Source: Isoetes taiwanensis (taxonomy: Eukaryota; Streptophyta; Lycopodiopsida; Isoetales; Isoetaceae). Taken from it: DNA of 64,000 nt. The stretch lies in contig JAJEKV010000001.1 of assembly GCA_021234155.1 (NCBI GenBank), positions 25,965,189 to 26,029,188 of the forward strand. Reading direction: 5' to 3'. How positions within the stretch are numbered: the stretch's first letter is position 1; the number at the start of each line of letters is the position of its first letter. The position numbers and the translations under genes are program-made. Below are positions 48,281 to 59,800 of the stretch, piece by piece. Under the pieces are notes generated by a model. That model was not told where the DNA came from. It did not search any database and worked only from the letters and a program-made list of their open reading frames with translations.

Positions 48281-49001
48281 GTAACCATATTTTATTTCAT
48301 TGATGTAAATCGAGCATTTTTTAGGTTTCTTTTTCTCTGATGCAAGTCCAGCATTCTTTGGTTCTTGTTTCATCAACTTGATTTGGTCCCGATGCTTAAC
48401 ACTGAGTTACTGGGTCCTGTAGAGCACAACCAACAGATCTGTTTGGATAAGAAGCTTGTTTTATAGTGGGATGGACAGTATATAAAACTTAAACCTAATT
48501 TTGGCCGCGAATCTCATCTGTATGCGAGGCTTGGCTGAATCAGTGGGTCTAAAAAATGATTTGATACCTTGTTTAAATCAAGGACGTTTGTTCTAGTTTT
48601 ATTTCCCTCTTTGAATTTCAAACCTGTTTAGTATAGTTTCTTGTTTACCCTCTCGGGAAACAAATATTTAATGAGGGTTATGTGCACCATGGCCTGTTGA
48701 GAGCTGCTTGCTGGTTGCTAAACAAAGAGGTAGAAACTCTGAAAGCTCTGGTGTTGAAACACCCTACATATACACTCATCTATAAATGTTTTCTTCTTGA
48801 TGTTATCTATAAATGTTTTCGTAGATATGCATGATATGAGCACTAAAGCATGCTTGGCTACTCCATAATGTTGCTCTTTATATAGCCACCTTGACATATC
48901 TTGCTCTGTGTTGCATGTTTGCCGGTGTGCCCGGTTTCTTTAATTTACTTATTGCTTTTGCCTTGCTTGTAAGGGCAAAATGGATCAGTTTTGTCCCATT
49001 T
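48281..49001. other. Intron-like or spacer DNA between captured fragments
   Basis: T-rich DNA without a supported exon. It lies between the plus-strand small-protein exons and the minus-strand RING exons, which converge here. Confidence 0.35.
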
Positions 49002-50292
49002 TTAACATACTTTCATGAAAGCCTGACCTTCAAAGGTTTCCTGTATACCACAACCAAACTGTGAAGGAAACTCAGAAATGCATGTTTTGGTTTCATAATT
49101 CTGAGTCAAGCTGGGGTAAAGATCAGATGGGAGGAATTGGCTTGAAAAATTTGATTGTGACACAGAACGTGTGTTGCAAAAAGAGACAGTATTGTTCATA
49201 GGCAGGTCCACATCTTTTTTATCAACTGAACGTGAGGGAATAAAAGAATCAAATGGGAAGTCCTCTTTAAGCACGTTGCCATGTTGATGTACCTGATTGT
49301 CAAATGGCCTGACCTGAACAATCTGCTTGACAGGAGAATTACAAACAGGACACAAGAGAAGCCTAGAAGCACAAGTACTGCAACAGCACATATGAGAGCA
49401 GTCCAAAAAAACCTGTTAAAATCAACAAAAAGGGTCAGGTAATTAAAATCTAAAAATTGTAAATAAATTGTAAATTATGCAATCTTAAAAGCCTTGCACA
49501 AGACCGTGATAGATAAGAGATTACAATTAATACTTTCCTATTAACAATGTCTATGGCCTGCATTTATATGGAGATACTTGAGAAAAAATTATATAGAATC
49601 ACTACTTACAGAATTAGCTGCCGCATTTTTACACATCACGCAAAGCTTTGGGTTATGGTGCTGTGAGACTCTCCCCGGCAAGCTAAAAGCTTCTCGATTG
49701 CTGATATCTGCATTGGGTAGAGAATCAACTGTTCCATTAAATGGTTGCATGCTTTTGCCATAATGATAGCCATAAGGATTATTATATAAACTCGTTTCCC
49801 ATGTCCCATGTGCTATACCCTTATTCTCATTATTGACTGCAGGTCCACGGAGATCATATGGCCCAATGTTTCCGCCTCCAACTTCACGTGAATGTGCTGA
49901 CAAGCAAATTCTGGACACAGGTGCTGAGTTTTGTTCATGATATTTCTCTTTATAAATTGGAACTGATGCCTCGTGCCAGTTTGAAGGGGGAATTTGAGAA
50001 GCTCCTTGATGACCATTCTCTGCAGCAACCAAATTGGGCTTGGAATCTCTTGAAGGGAGACTCTAGAGGGTAGAAGAATCATAATGATTTCCACCAAGTG
50101 TATAGTCTGTTTTTCGAACCCCGTGATTTATTGATTTTGAGAGGTCAGCAGTGATAGAAGTGTGTTGCTTAACTTCTCCTCCATCTGCATCTCCTTCTGT
50201 CCATGGATCCACTATTGGGAAGTTATATGAATTGTTGTGACATGTACCTGAATTTGCCAGAACTTTGGTATCATGAATCATAGAATTTGGTT
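49002..50292 (-). pseudogene. RING-finger E3-ligase-like gene, 3' exons, one in-frame stop
   Basis: Exon n-1 (50292-49610) starts at an acceptor TTTGCAG and carries EPNSMIHDTKVLANSGTCHN..VDPWTEGDADGG, then an in-frame TAG (50063-50065), then RDSKPNLVAAENGHQGASQI.. to HHNPKLCVMCKNAAANS, ending at a GTAAGT donor. The last exon (49412-49002) starts at TTTTAACAG and gives VFLDCSHMCCCSTCASRLLL followed by CPVCNSPVKQIVQVRPF. The joined cysteines fit a C-terminal C3HC4-type RING (CxxC..CxH..CxxC..CPxC), as in plant E3 ubiquitin ligases. About 80 residues follow the RING, which is unusual for this class. The TAG could derive from CAG (Gln) by C-to-T change. Upstream exons are missing; the 5' side runs into CACTA subterminal DNA. 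Captured fragment is the likely reading. Confidence 0.65.
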
Positions 50293-51347
50293 CTGCAAAT
50301 ATACAAAAATGATGGTTCTGAAGGCACCTCTGGTGATCCACAAGATAGAGATAATTTTGCTGACGCAATATATTCGAATTGCATTATTCTAATTTGTGAA
50401 GTCTTTTAGTATTACTTTTGTTTTTGAATCTTTGACCTTTTGCATATGAGCATCTCAATTATAGAAATCTTATTATTATGACTAAGAATATTCAATTTCC
50501 TCGAGTATTTTATCTCAACGGTGTAATTTTATGTCAAAATCAGAGTAAAGAAATGGGACCCACAAATTATAATCCAGTTTCAAAAGGGTTGCAATGACTG
50601 GTTTGCGGAATGGTTGTCGTAAAACCCGTTGATTCTTTTGTTGTTGGATCTGACAATTGCAATTGCTTTGACAAAAGGCATGATATACTAGTTGATCAAT
50701 ATTTGGAGTAGGTTAGACACAAGCTTCGATGCTAGCTAATTTATAGTGGATGAAACATATATGCCATGATTGTTGTTAACTCGCCACAATTTTGATAAAA
50801 TTTTGCCCCTATATATACAATCATTTATTGCAATCGAGTAATAATATTGTTGGAACAATCGATGATACCTATATGTTAAATTCGTAATAGTGTCCTTAAA
50901 ACTATTGATGCTATCTTGACACTAACTTGTTATCAATGATGTTGCAATTTCGTTAAAAAGGTGCCTATGTGTCAAGAGTTGTGACAACTAAATGTGCCAT
51001 AATCTTGACATAACATTTGACGCTCGGGCGTCAATTTTGTGGCAAATGAGTATGTCAGCTATAGTGTTAAAAATGTGACAACTATAGGAGTTTAAGGGGA
51101 TCTATTTGTGTCAAGATTTTTGACGTTATACTAGACGTTATTGGTACCTTTCTCTTGTAGTGTACACATTAAACATATTTTTGAAGAAGGTAAAACAGGG
51201 AAGAGACACGTTTAATGTTCATATCAAGCTATCAACATTGGCAATTGTCATAGTAAGATACTAGTAACAAAATATATAGTAGTATGTTACAAATAAAATC
51301 CAATATGATTGGAATTATAACAATGTAACAACATATGACAATCAGCA

Positions 51348-53276
51348 TTATGGTTTAGGTGAAGCTGGCCAGTAGCGGACATGTTTGTAGATGCGCTGGA
51401 TGGCAAGAGAAAACCAAGCTATGAATATAGCTCCGAGAATATAAATATTAGTCCATTTGGGTGCAACTTCGATAGTAGAAGTTATGGTGACAAGAAAAGC
51501 CATATTTGTAGATGGCTGGTACTCGATAGTTTGAGTCCATGCTACGTCTGGCCCCGACTTGAGCTTGTTTAATGTGTCCCAAGTAGTATATGCAAATTGA
51601 CTTCCCACCCCACCCAAAACAACAAACCTTATAAACCATCTAAACCATCTGACAAATGTTGCCTTGGAATGTAATTTGTGAGTTTGTGGTGCTTGTGGGT
51701 TTGATTCATTGTCATGAATTTGTGGCAACTCTATTTCTATTTGCTCAACATCATGAAGAGGTCCCGCCTCGGTCATACGTATGCATTGTTTTGAAACCCA
51801 ACGATAGCAACGAACAACAATCTGCTCTATCTTCACCAATGTGGGGCTGAACACTGCCACTGTTGCGCTAAAGAGAGCCAAGATAGCTGTTACAATATCT
51901 AAATACGAGTCGTGGCGATTAGCTTCCATCTCTTCCCACTGGCTTTTGGCATAGGCCTTTACTTCTTTGATTTGGCTGAAATTTATTATTACATCCTCTA
52001 TACCTTGTTTTTCCTCTCGTGTCAAGATGTAAGAAGAGCACACAGTTTCCTCCTTGCTGGTTTCCTGGCAATTATCCCCGGTTGCCAATCCCTCCTTCAG
52101 ACTGCTCCAAACTACCCCCACATGGTTTGCAACTATTGCATTGACATATTTGTATCCGCTGCTGCAATTCCAACAGACTAGTTCAGAAACACAAGCAATT
52201 TGACTAAGATTAAACTTATCAGTTAACTGCCCGGGATCATGTTGTTGGTCGTCTAACCAAGCCTCGAAACAGGATGAGAGGCTCTCCATTGCATTAATAG
52301 TAGCGGTGTCCTCGACATCCGCAGGAAAAATAGATGTGTTGAAGATGGTTGGTAAAATATAGTAAGCATCAAACTTGGAACTGAAGGAATAGAGATCAAC
52401 CCCAAGAAGTAATGGTATCCAATAGGACCTGACACTCTCATTGTTGCATGGATATGAGCTCCTGTTGAACTCCCCACTCTGGACTGGGAACATCTCGCTA
52501 AGAGTTTGAACACATACATTTCCTACACAGGCGCATTCTTCATAGGAGTCCCCTAAATAAGCAACCATATCAGGTCTGTAGTATATAAATTGCCTGTTGC
52601 TACCACATGACGTTTCCAACAATGGATTTGAGTAGTACCAAAAGCTAGCCTTAATATCTTCTATTCTTCCATTTTCTTCCACAGCTCCAGGAACCCTAGC
52701 ATTGCTCACCCAGTTCGTCAGATATGAAACCTTTTGCTGAGTATTATTGAAATATACCTGTGATAATAGCATTTTGAAGTCGATATTAGTTACATTATCA
52801 CCATCTTCTTTTACAGCTATTACCTGACCAGTATAGCGGCACATGTTTTGGCCTTCGAGATCAAATATATCACCTAAGCAAATCCTTATGCTCAATCCCC
52901 AATTCACTGTCATTTTGGCAATTAGATTGTGAGGATGCGTTCTAAAGGAGCCCCCAATAACGTGTGGCTCCGGTGAATTAAACATCTTTACTGTGCCGTT
53001 GCTGCTAGAATTTGTAACCCTCCATTCACTTAATTTCTTGTAGCTTGTGCCTGCTTCCTGAATTGTGAAGTAGTCAGCCTCACTTTGAAAACCATCAATA
53101 AGGTATGAACGTGTGATCCATTGGTAAAATGGATCCTTGTTTGTGGCAAAAATTACCTTTTCAGAACATGAACTGCCAGTTTCATATACTATATCAGGAT
53201 AATATTTTGCAGAGGTTATTCTCACGAGTAAGACTGTAAAAATGAAGAAGACGGACATTGGGGTAGAGACTGCCAT
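51348..53276 (-). CDS. Intact 642-residue membrane glycoprotein, family unknown
   Basis: The only long uninterrupted host frame in the window, apparently single-exon. Residues 1-23 form a signal peptide ending at TSA|KYYPD. Residues ~24-450 form a Cys-rich ectodomain with about ten or more N-x-S/T sites and paired motifs such as YEECACVGNVCVQTL and IACVSELVCWNCSSGY. A membrane segment lies at about 455-477 (IVTAILALFSATVAVFSPTL), then a basic and acidic loop, another at about 548-568 (FIRFVVLGGVGSQFAYTTW) and a last one near 612-630 (IYILGAIFIAWFSLAI). It probably sits in the plasma membrane or endomembranes. Role unknown; no kinase, channel or enzyme motif was seen. The ATG at 53276 is chosen because it gives the signal peptide. 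The CACTA element ends 182 bp beyond its stop, so it may share or disturb the 3' UTR. Confidence 0.75.
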   Translation of the reverse strand: MAVSTPMSVFFIFTVLLVRITSAKYYPDIVYETGSSCSEKVIFATNKDPFYQWITRSYLIDGFQSEADYFTIQEAGTSYKKLSEWRVTNSSSNGTVKMFNSPEPHVIGGSFRTHPHNLIAKMTVNWGLSIRICLGDIFDLEGQNMCRYTGQVIAVKEDGDNVTNIDFKMLLSQVYFNNTQQKVSYLTNWVSNARVPGAVEENGRIEDIKASFWYYSNPLLETSCGSNRQFIYYRPDMVAYLGDSYEECACVGNVCVQTLSEMFPVQSGEFNRSSYPCNNESVRSYWIPLLLGVDLYSFSSKFDAYYILPTIFNTSIFPADVEDTATINAMESLSSCFEAWLDDQQHDPGQLTDKFNLSQIACVSELVCWNCSSGYKYVNAIVANHVGVVWSSLKEGLATGDNCQETSKEETVCSSYILTREEKQGIEDVIINFSQIKEVKAYAKSQWEEMEANRHDSYLDIVTAILALFSATVAVFSPTLVKIEQIVVRCYRWVSKQCIRMTEAGPLHDVEQIEIELPQIHDNESNPQAPQTHKLHSKATFVRWFRWFIRFVVLGGVGSQFAYTTWDTLNKLKSGPDVAWTQTIEYQPSTNMAFLVTITSTIEVAPKWTNIYILGAIFIAWFSLAIQRIYKHVRYWPASPKP

Positions 53277-53364
53277 GCTTAGAACTGCTATGAAAACGTT
53301 TCCAGGCAGACAGATTTAAGTGTTTCTGACATCGATGGATACGTGTGGGCACAAAAAATCACAC

Positions 53365-55822
53365 TGAAAGAATAAGACTCAGGTCCACACATGGAATTCT
53401 AGAAAGCGTATATTCTCTGGGCTTTCAGCAAGTTTCGATGCCATTCAAGCGGATTTCAATTCCAAATCTGTGTGGGGGGCCTAGTTTGGATTTCAATTCC
53501 AATCTGTTTTGCATGGCCAAATAATTGGGCAACTCATTTCATTCGTTGGGAATTGACTCATTCGCATGGGACCATTTCTGGGCATCTCATTGGTTGGGAG
53601 ACAGTCTTGGTTGGGAGACTACCTAACTAGTCTCTTGAAGTTTCGTCTGTTCCACAGACTTTAAAGTCTGGTCTTTGGAAGTTTGGTTGGAAACAAAACC
53701 AAAAAGCAAAAGCACCTTCAACAAAAGCCAAAAGCAAAAATCACCTTCAACAAAAATAAAAAACATTGAAAAAAAAGCAAAAGCACGGCACTTGACAACC
53801 ACCACACAAAACCGATTAAGCCAAAGTGTGAAAGTAAAAAAGAGGTAATTCCTGCCAGGTCAAAATTACGAGGCGAAAGCTGCGGCAAGCGGCAGTAGCT
53901 GAGAGCCTGGGCGCATGCCCCGAAAGTTTTTTTGTGCCTGACGGAAAAACCGCCCCCTGCTATTTCTGGCATTCCAAAACAATTTCAGGCAAAATTTCGA
54001 TGTAAAAAATCGGAGATCATGGACAGAAGTTTCATTTTTTAATTTTTTGCTGAAAATGCCGAAATAGCAGGGCGACGATATTTTCATATTACAAAAATCG
54101 TTCCCTTTGGTGCATTTGAGGAAAACCTTTTCCTCTATTTTTTTAGTGGTGTACAAAAATGCGAAATTTTATAATGTCTTAAGCAAGTTATTTTTTTTGT
54201 GCAGCTTGTTTATGAGCATAATGAAATCTGGTGATGGCCATTATGACTTTTAGATGATGGGCATTTCGAGATTCAAAGCATTATTGAAGCACTAAGAATC
54301 ATTGGCTAGTTTGGCTTCTCCGGCCCCACGACGAAAGTATCCTACCTCGGGGCCATTGCAATGACGCTCCCCCCCCCCCCCCCCCCCTCCCACGCCAATT
54401 CGCCCCCCACTGTTGAAATGTTTATATTATTTGTTTTAAAGTTGTTTGATCCAAATCTTGAAGATTTTGATGCCTAAATCCATTCTTTAGCATTCTGTTC
54501 TTCTTGTTTGATCCAAATCGCAAAAACTACTCTACATTACCGGGTCTTTAGATTCTTTACTTGTTGTTTGATTATAGAAAGCAAAAAAATGCTTTGCATC
54601 GCCGTTTTCCGACCACTATGAGCTTAGTTTTTCGGCCATTTAAAAAGACCGCCCGGAGGCTACTTCTTTGGCCTCATGGACGATAAAAGAACCTTCCTTC
54701 CTTCCTTCCTTCCTTCTTCTTTGGGCGGGCGGATACTATAGTTGGGGAAGAGAGGGGGGGGGGGAATAGTTTAGCTCTCTCCAAAAATCGAGCTAGAGGA
54801 ATAAGACTTCGGGTCCACACATGGGATTCTAGAATGCGATATATTCTCGGGCTTTGAGCAAGTTTTGATACCATTCAAGCGGTTTCAATTCCAAAACTGT
54901 GGGGAGGGGGGGCTAGTTTGGATTTCAATTCCAAATCTATGTAGGGGTCTAGTTTGCATGGCCAAATAATTGGGCAACTCATTTCATTAGTTGGGATTGA
55001 ATCATTTGTCTGGAACCCATTTCTGGGCATCCCATTGGTTGGGAGACTGTGGGAATAGTCTTGGTTCTTGAGAGACTACGTGGCGGGTCTATTGAAGTTT
55101 AAATGCATTCATGGACTTTAAAAGTCTGGTCTTTTGAAGCTTGGTTGGGAACAAAACCAAAAAGCAAAAGCACCTTCAACAAAAGCAAAAAACATTAGAA
55201 AAAGGCAAAAGCACGGCTCTTGACAACCACCACACAAAACCGAATTTATCTTACATAAGCCAAAGTGCGAAAGTAAGGAAGAGGTAATTCCTGCCAGGTC
55301 ATGAAGATTTTGATGCCTAAATCCATTCTTTAGCATTTTTGTTCTTCTTGTTTGATCCAAATTGCAAAAACTACTCTACATTACCGGTCTTTAGATTCTT
55401 TACTTGTTGTTTGATTATAGAAAGCAAAAAATGCTTTGCATCGCCGTTTTCCAGCCCAGCGAGTTCAGTTTTTTCTGTCCATTTAAAAAGCCGGAAATAG
55501 TTCAGTTTTTTCTGTCATTTAAAAATCACCTTCAACAAAAATAAAAAACATTGAAAAAAAAGCAAAAGCACGGCACTTGACAACCACCACACAAAACCGA
55601 TTAAGCCAAAGTGTGAAAGTAAAAAGGTAATTCTGCCGAGTCAAAATTACGAGGCAAAAGTCAGCTGCGACAAGCGGCGATGATGGCGAGCACGGGCGCA
55701 TGCCCCAAAGTTTTTTGTGGTCGGAAAAAAACCGCCCCCTGCTATTTCTGGCATTCCAAAACAATTTCAGGCAAAATTTCGATGTAAAAAATCGGAGATC
55801 ATGGACAGAAGTTTCATTTTTT
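53365..55822. repeat. Tandem array, first block: one long and one short unit, then a partial unit
   Basis: Unit 1 (about 53365-54794, 1.43 kb) starts GAATAAGACTCAGGTCCACA and ends ..CCAAAAATCGAGCTAGAG. It carries poly-C (about 54369-54388) and a CCTT microsatellite (about 54690). Unit 2 (about 54795-55500) lacks the middle ~0.6-0.7 kb, joining ..CTGCCAGGTCA to TGAAGATTTTGATGCC. A partial unit 3 (from about 55523) runs to 55822, where a foreign segment begins. No conserved protein was seen; small open frames here follow the repeat. Confidence 0.75.
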
Positions 55823-56274
55823 GGGTTGCCCCTAGGGGGGCAAACCCTTGTTTATGTGGGTTTATGGCATATCTTAGGTATATACTAGAATATACCTAGG
55901 ATATGTCGGTGGACTACTAAAAACCTACTCTTCTCTCAGAATTGGCGGTCCACCGCATTGTGGGCGTGATGTTCGAACGGATAACCGGCAATACAAAGAG
56001 CATCGGCTATGGATACTCTCGGTAGCATCTTGCAGCGGCAGACCACCCACCATGTCCTCTCGGTTTCACCTCTTGTCGGTAACTCTTTTCGCCTTCTTCT
56101 CTAATCTAGTTAAGCCTTGATTTCTTCTACCCTCCATTTGTTGAATAAATTTTACAAGTGTTTGTTTTTGTTTTAGTTGATTGAAACCTGTTGGTGGCGC
56201 CATTGAAGGAGTTCGCGATCACCCATTAGGATCTATAAAAAAAAATTGATCCCATTTTTATATTGCAAATTTTC

Positions 56275-56347
56275 AGATTGAGTGATCTGGATTACGTCTT
56301 GAGGGCCATGTTCGAGTTTACAAAGCCTTCGAGGTTGAATATAAAGG
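56275..56347 (+). CDS. Possible captured exon, unrecognised
   Basis: Bounded by ATTTTCAG and AAAG|GTTTGA, it reads LSDLDYVLRAMFEFTKPSRL and NIK. The coding-like composition and splice signals are seen; the family is not recognised and no neighbouring exon could be linked with confidence. Confidence 0.25.
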
Positions 56348-56649
56348 TTTGAGTTATTGTATTTTCCAGGCTTTGATTTCTTAGAGTAAGGATGGGTTTT
56401 GTCATTTCTGTAAGAATCATGGCTCGGTTCTATGCTCAACTTATGCAAAAACCCATGTTTGATGGCTATTTCTTTATCTAATATTTGATTCTGTAAAACT
56501 TGTTTATTCTCTTAATCCATGTCCCCACATGCAAATGCTGCTGCATTTGATCCATCAGGCTATGCCCACGCAGAGATAAGATAAAACAGAAAATGATCAC
56601 AAAAGCGTGCTCTTGAGGCCAAAGATTTGAAGTAGGATGCACAAATATT

Positions 56650-56850
56650 TTGCCTGCAGTTAAAGGATTTAACACAGGATCAATCATGGCACATCTGGGC
56701 CAGAAAGAGACTCTGCAGAATGTACAAAGCACAAAGACAAATACTGAAAGAGATTTTGGCACAAGCCTACTTGCATTATCTTACGTAGATGGGTCTTTAA
56801 TAGTTGCCAAAACAGGCTACAACAAGCTCCAAAACTGTGATAAGAGCTGA
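56650..56850 (+). CDS. Possible exon or short ORF, unrecognised
   Basis: The frame VKGFNTGSIMAHLGQKETLQ..RDFGTSLLALSYVDGSLIVA has coding-like composition and is preceded by TGCCTGCAG, a possible acceptor. No motif. It may be a piece of the same captured gene as the exon at 56275. Confidence 0.2.
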   Translation: MPAVKGFNTGSIMAHLGQKETLQNVQSTKTNTERDFGTSLLALSYVDGSLIVAKTGYNKLQNCDKS

Positions 56851-59800
56851 ATGTTATGGATTAAGGGATGTAGCAAAAGCAAACAGTTGTAAAACCTGAA
56901 TGAGGCATGCATGGCTGCAGAGACGGAATTTGTCTGGCTTTACATTTTCTTTGCGTCTCCATCCATTCACTTATAGTTTTTAGTACAGGTGAGCACATTA
57001 GCATAGGATTGCATGAACATTATCTATGTGTTTCATGCACTTATAATGCATGTTCACGCCATCTTCTTTATCTTTGCCTACAAGCAAGCCTTAAATTTAA
57101 AAGGAACATGCCCAATTTGTTAGCAACCCCGCATGCTTAACCGAGAAAGGAAAAGAGATATGCTTTAACATCTTTGACATATTACTATGGCTAGAGCCGT
57201 TTGTGCAACTAATTGATGCCATGTATTGGTGAAGTCTGCTTTGTAAACATTATTAACACTTTATAGATAGAAAAGCTTATATTTTTACATCCTTGTGATG
57301 CGGCGTTGAACTGTGAAAGGTTACTCCGAATGCCATAAACCACTTCAAGGCTAAGAAAAGATAAAATGGTAAGAGAAAAAGTTTTGTGTAGTTTTCCCTC
57401 ACGTTTCTTTAGAGGGCATTAAAGTGTCCCACCGTATTGAAATTTAATTGATTACCTTTCACTTTAAATTGACTTCTAGGTGGCCTCTTGACTTTTTCAA
57501 CTTTGATTGCTAGGCTAAATAGATTGCTGAATCTTCCTGCTTGTTGACGGGGACTGGATTTTTGAAATACTGCTATTTCTTATGCCATCTTTTCAGGAAT
57601 CGATCAAGGCAGCGTGTACACATCTACAGGGTGTAGTAACTTCTCAATCAGCAAAGATGAGTTCATCCTAACACTTAAAAATTAGTATTTTGACGTGCCT
57701 TGCGTGTTGTCTTGAGTCATCCCATGCGTTGATTGTTTTCTAGTTTTGCAACCTGGATTGGCTGGGAAATAGTCATTAGGAAATTGCTCCAAGTAAGAAG
57801 TCAGGGAAGAACCATTCTAAGCAATCCATCCTTTTCAGTCATGTAATTGTTTGGTGTAATGTGGTCTGTAAAATATTTTAACTTGCTGAATATGCAGGTC
57901 AAGAATTGAGAGATTTGTTAAAAGCTGGAAAGTCATCATTATTCCTTTGGGTTTTAGCTTGCGGGTTGGTTTTCAGTGTAGGAAAGGTTGGATGACAAGC
58001 TCTAGTGCTCCAAGCTATTGTTTCTTAAAATTTGTTATGGCATGTGTATGACCTTTCTAGTTTGACCAGGGGAATCCTTAGTAAATGAGAATTCTGATTA
58101 CCATGTGCTTCCTAGTTGGTACAAGTAGCTTTTAGTGGTGCTTTTAGGATCACATGGTGTAATCATGTAGAAAAATGCCTAGGAGCCAGATTTGAGGGCA
58201 TAACGCTTCCCCACATGCAACTTGGCTGTATCTTGTATCTGCAGTATTGATTGCTTTAAAATCCGTCCATACCTTCTTCTTGTCTTCTTCTTATTCTGTT
58301 ACTTCCTTCCTCTTAGAGTGGTCCAGATATATAGAATGTCATGTTCTAGAAAAAAGCATCTACAATTTGAATATGCTTTGCCATCCATGATCTAGAATGC
58401 TTGGCATCAAACTCAAAGAATGTGGATGTTCTGCAGTGAAAACAATTAATTGACATGATATGGAATTCTTTGGGCATAAAACATTGGATAATTTTCGTTA
58501 AAAATTTCACATGTACTCAGAGAGTCATGTTTCCATGTAATTACAATGCATGTGGTAGTCTGGCCTCAACCACCAGCCAAAGCAAATGGTATGTGGATAT
58601 ATGTAAAGCTTACTCTGGAGGTTGTAATCCGTTGAAAGTGCATTGTCTTACTTAACTATAACTGCAAGATAAACACTATTTTGGCATGATGCAACTGTAG
58701 AATTATAAATTCAAATGGAATTGTAGCTTCTGAAATGTAATTCACATCCTTCTTGGTATATAGCATATAAAACCTTGTAAGCTTGTAAATGTGGAGTCTC
58801 ATTTCTTTTTATAAGGAATCGTGTTCTTGTCAACATAGTGTGACACGGTTTTCCTTTCATTTCCACAGAGAAAACAAAGAACGGATTCTTCAAAACACAA
58901 AAATGTGCTTATTCTATTCTATAATTTCCATGAGTTACATATCTTTGGTATATATGGAGATGGGGTTTCTTTACATCCCTTGGCGGACGCCGCCGGATAA
59001 TTTGGAATATTTTATATACGAGAATGTGTTTACCTTTTTTCTCCGTTTCCTCGCATGATGCTTAGTCACATCAGATGTTGGTACCAAAAGTACATTATTT
59101 TACTTAAGGGGTTCCTTGAAATGGAAATGCATTTTTTCTCTGCATGGAATTCCCCTGGATGCGATCGCATAGAAAGTTGGGAAAAGTTAATCAACCCCAG
59201 CTATTGTAGGACCGGACCACCGGCTATTTTGCAAGCAATGAATTGCTACACTTAATCTTTTGCAAGCAATGGATTGCTACACTTATAAATTATTCCCGAG
59301 TGTCATTTTTTTTGCCATTATGCAATGTGAGCTGATAAGTTGAAAGCATGTATAGCCATACATTGGTTCGTTGATTGGTAAACTTGGGGAAGTATAATTC
59401 TTTGATGTCAATTCCTTGGTCCAAGGTTTCTACAGTGAAATGCCATCTGTTTGCAAATGACATGAACTTTTGTGAATAGATTGGGCGTGTTAGGTCTCAA
59501 GAAGGTTAATAACGATCATTTCATTTCCAGACATAGTGATTGCTTCAGTGCGGCAAGATTCTTGACACTTGATTGTGATACACAACCATTTCACAGGTGG
59601 TGTGGTGGAAAGGATACTTAGGTATATAACATGTAGAGCAAAAAGCAATCTGTGCCGTGATAATTATCCAACGCAATTTATCTTCTATAAATACAGGCTA
59701 AAATATGGCTATTGCTATGTGATGAACAACAAATTTCTCATTTCTATTGGACATTTTGTTTTCGTTACAAGTAGTCCAACAATTAGACATCACATGTACC

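Larger units (their letters stand above)
36990..51162. mobile_element. CACTA (En/Spm) element carrying gene fragments, with a nested LTR element
   Basis: The left end is CACTACAAGAG at 36990 and the right end is its exact inverse CTCTTGTAGTG at 51152-51162. Immediately outside both ends is TAC (36987-36989 and 51163-51165), the 3-bp target duplication expected of CACTA transposons. Subterminal regions are dense in TTGTGTCAA / TTGACACA / GTGACAA words (about 37010-37140 and 50930-51125), as is usual in this superfamily. Without the nested LTR element the body is about 4.3 kb. It holds pieces of a receptor-kinase gene, a small secreted-protein-like gene and a RING gene; no transposase was recognised. 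It is therefore probably a non-autonomous, gene-capturing (Pack-type) CACTA. It ends 182 bp from the end of the membrane-protein gene at 51348. Confidence 0.85.

Noticed and set aside
52253-52519. Second frame within the membrane-protein gene
   Set aside because: Shifted shadow of the intact 642-codon gene on the same strand.
54369-54388. Poly-C tract as a regulatory or G-quadruplex site
   Set aside because: It recurs with variable length in the array units and is best seen as a homopolymer expansion, with uncertain base calling.
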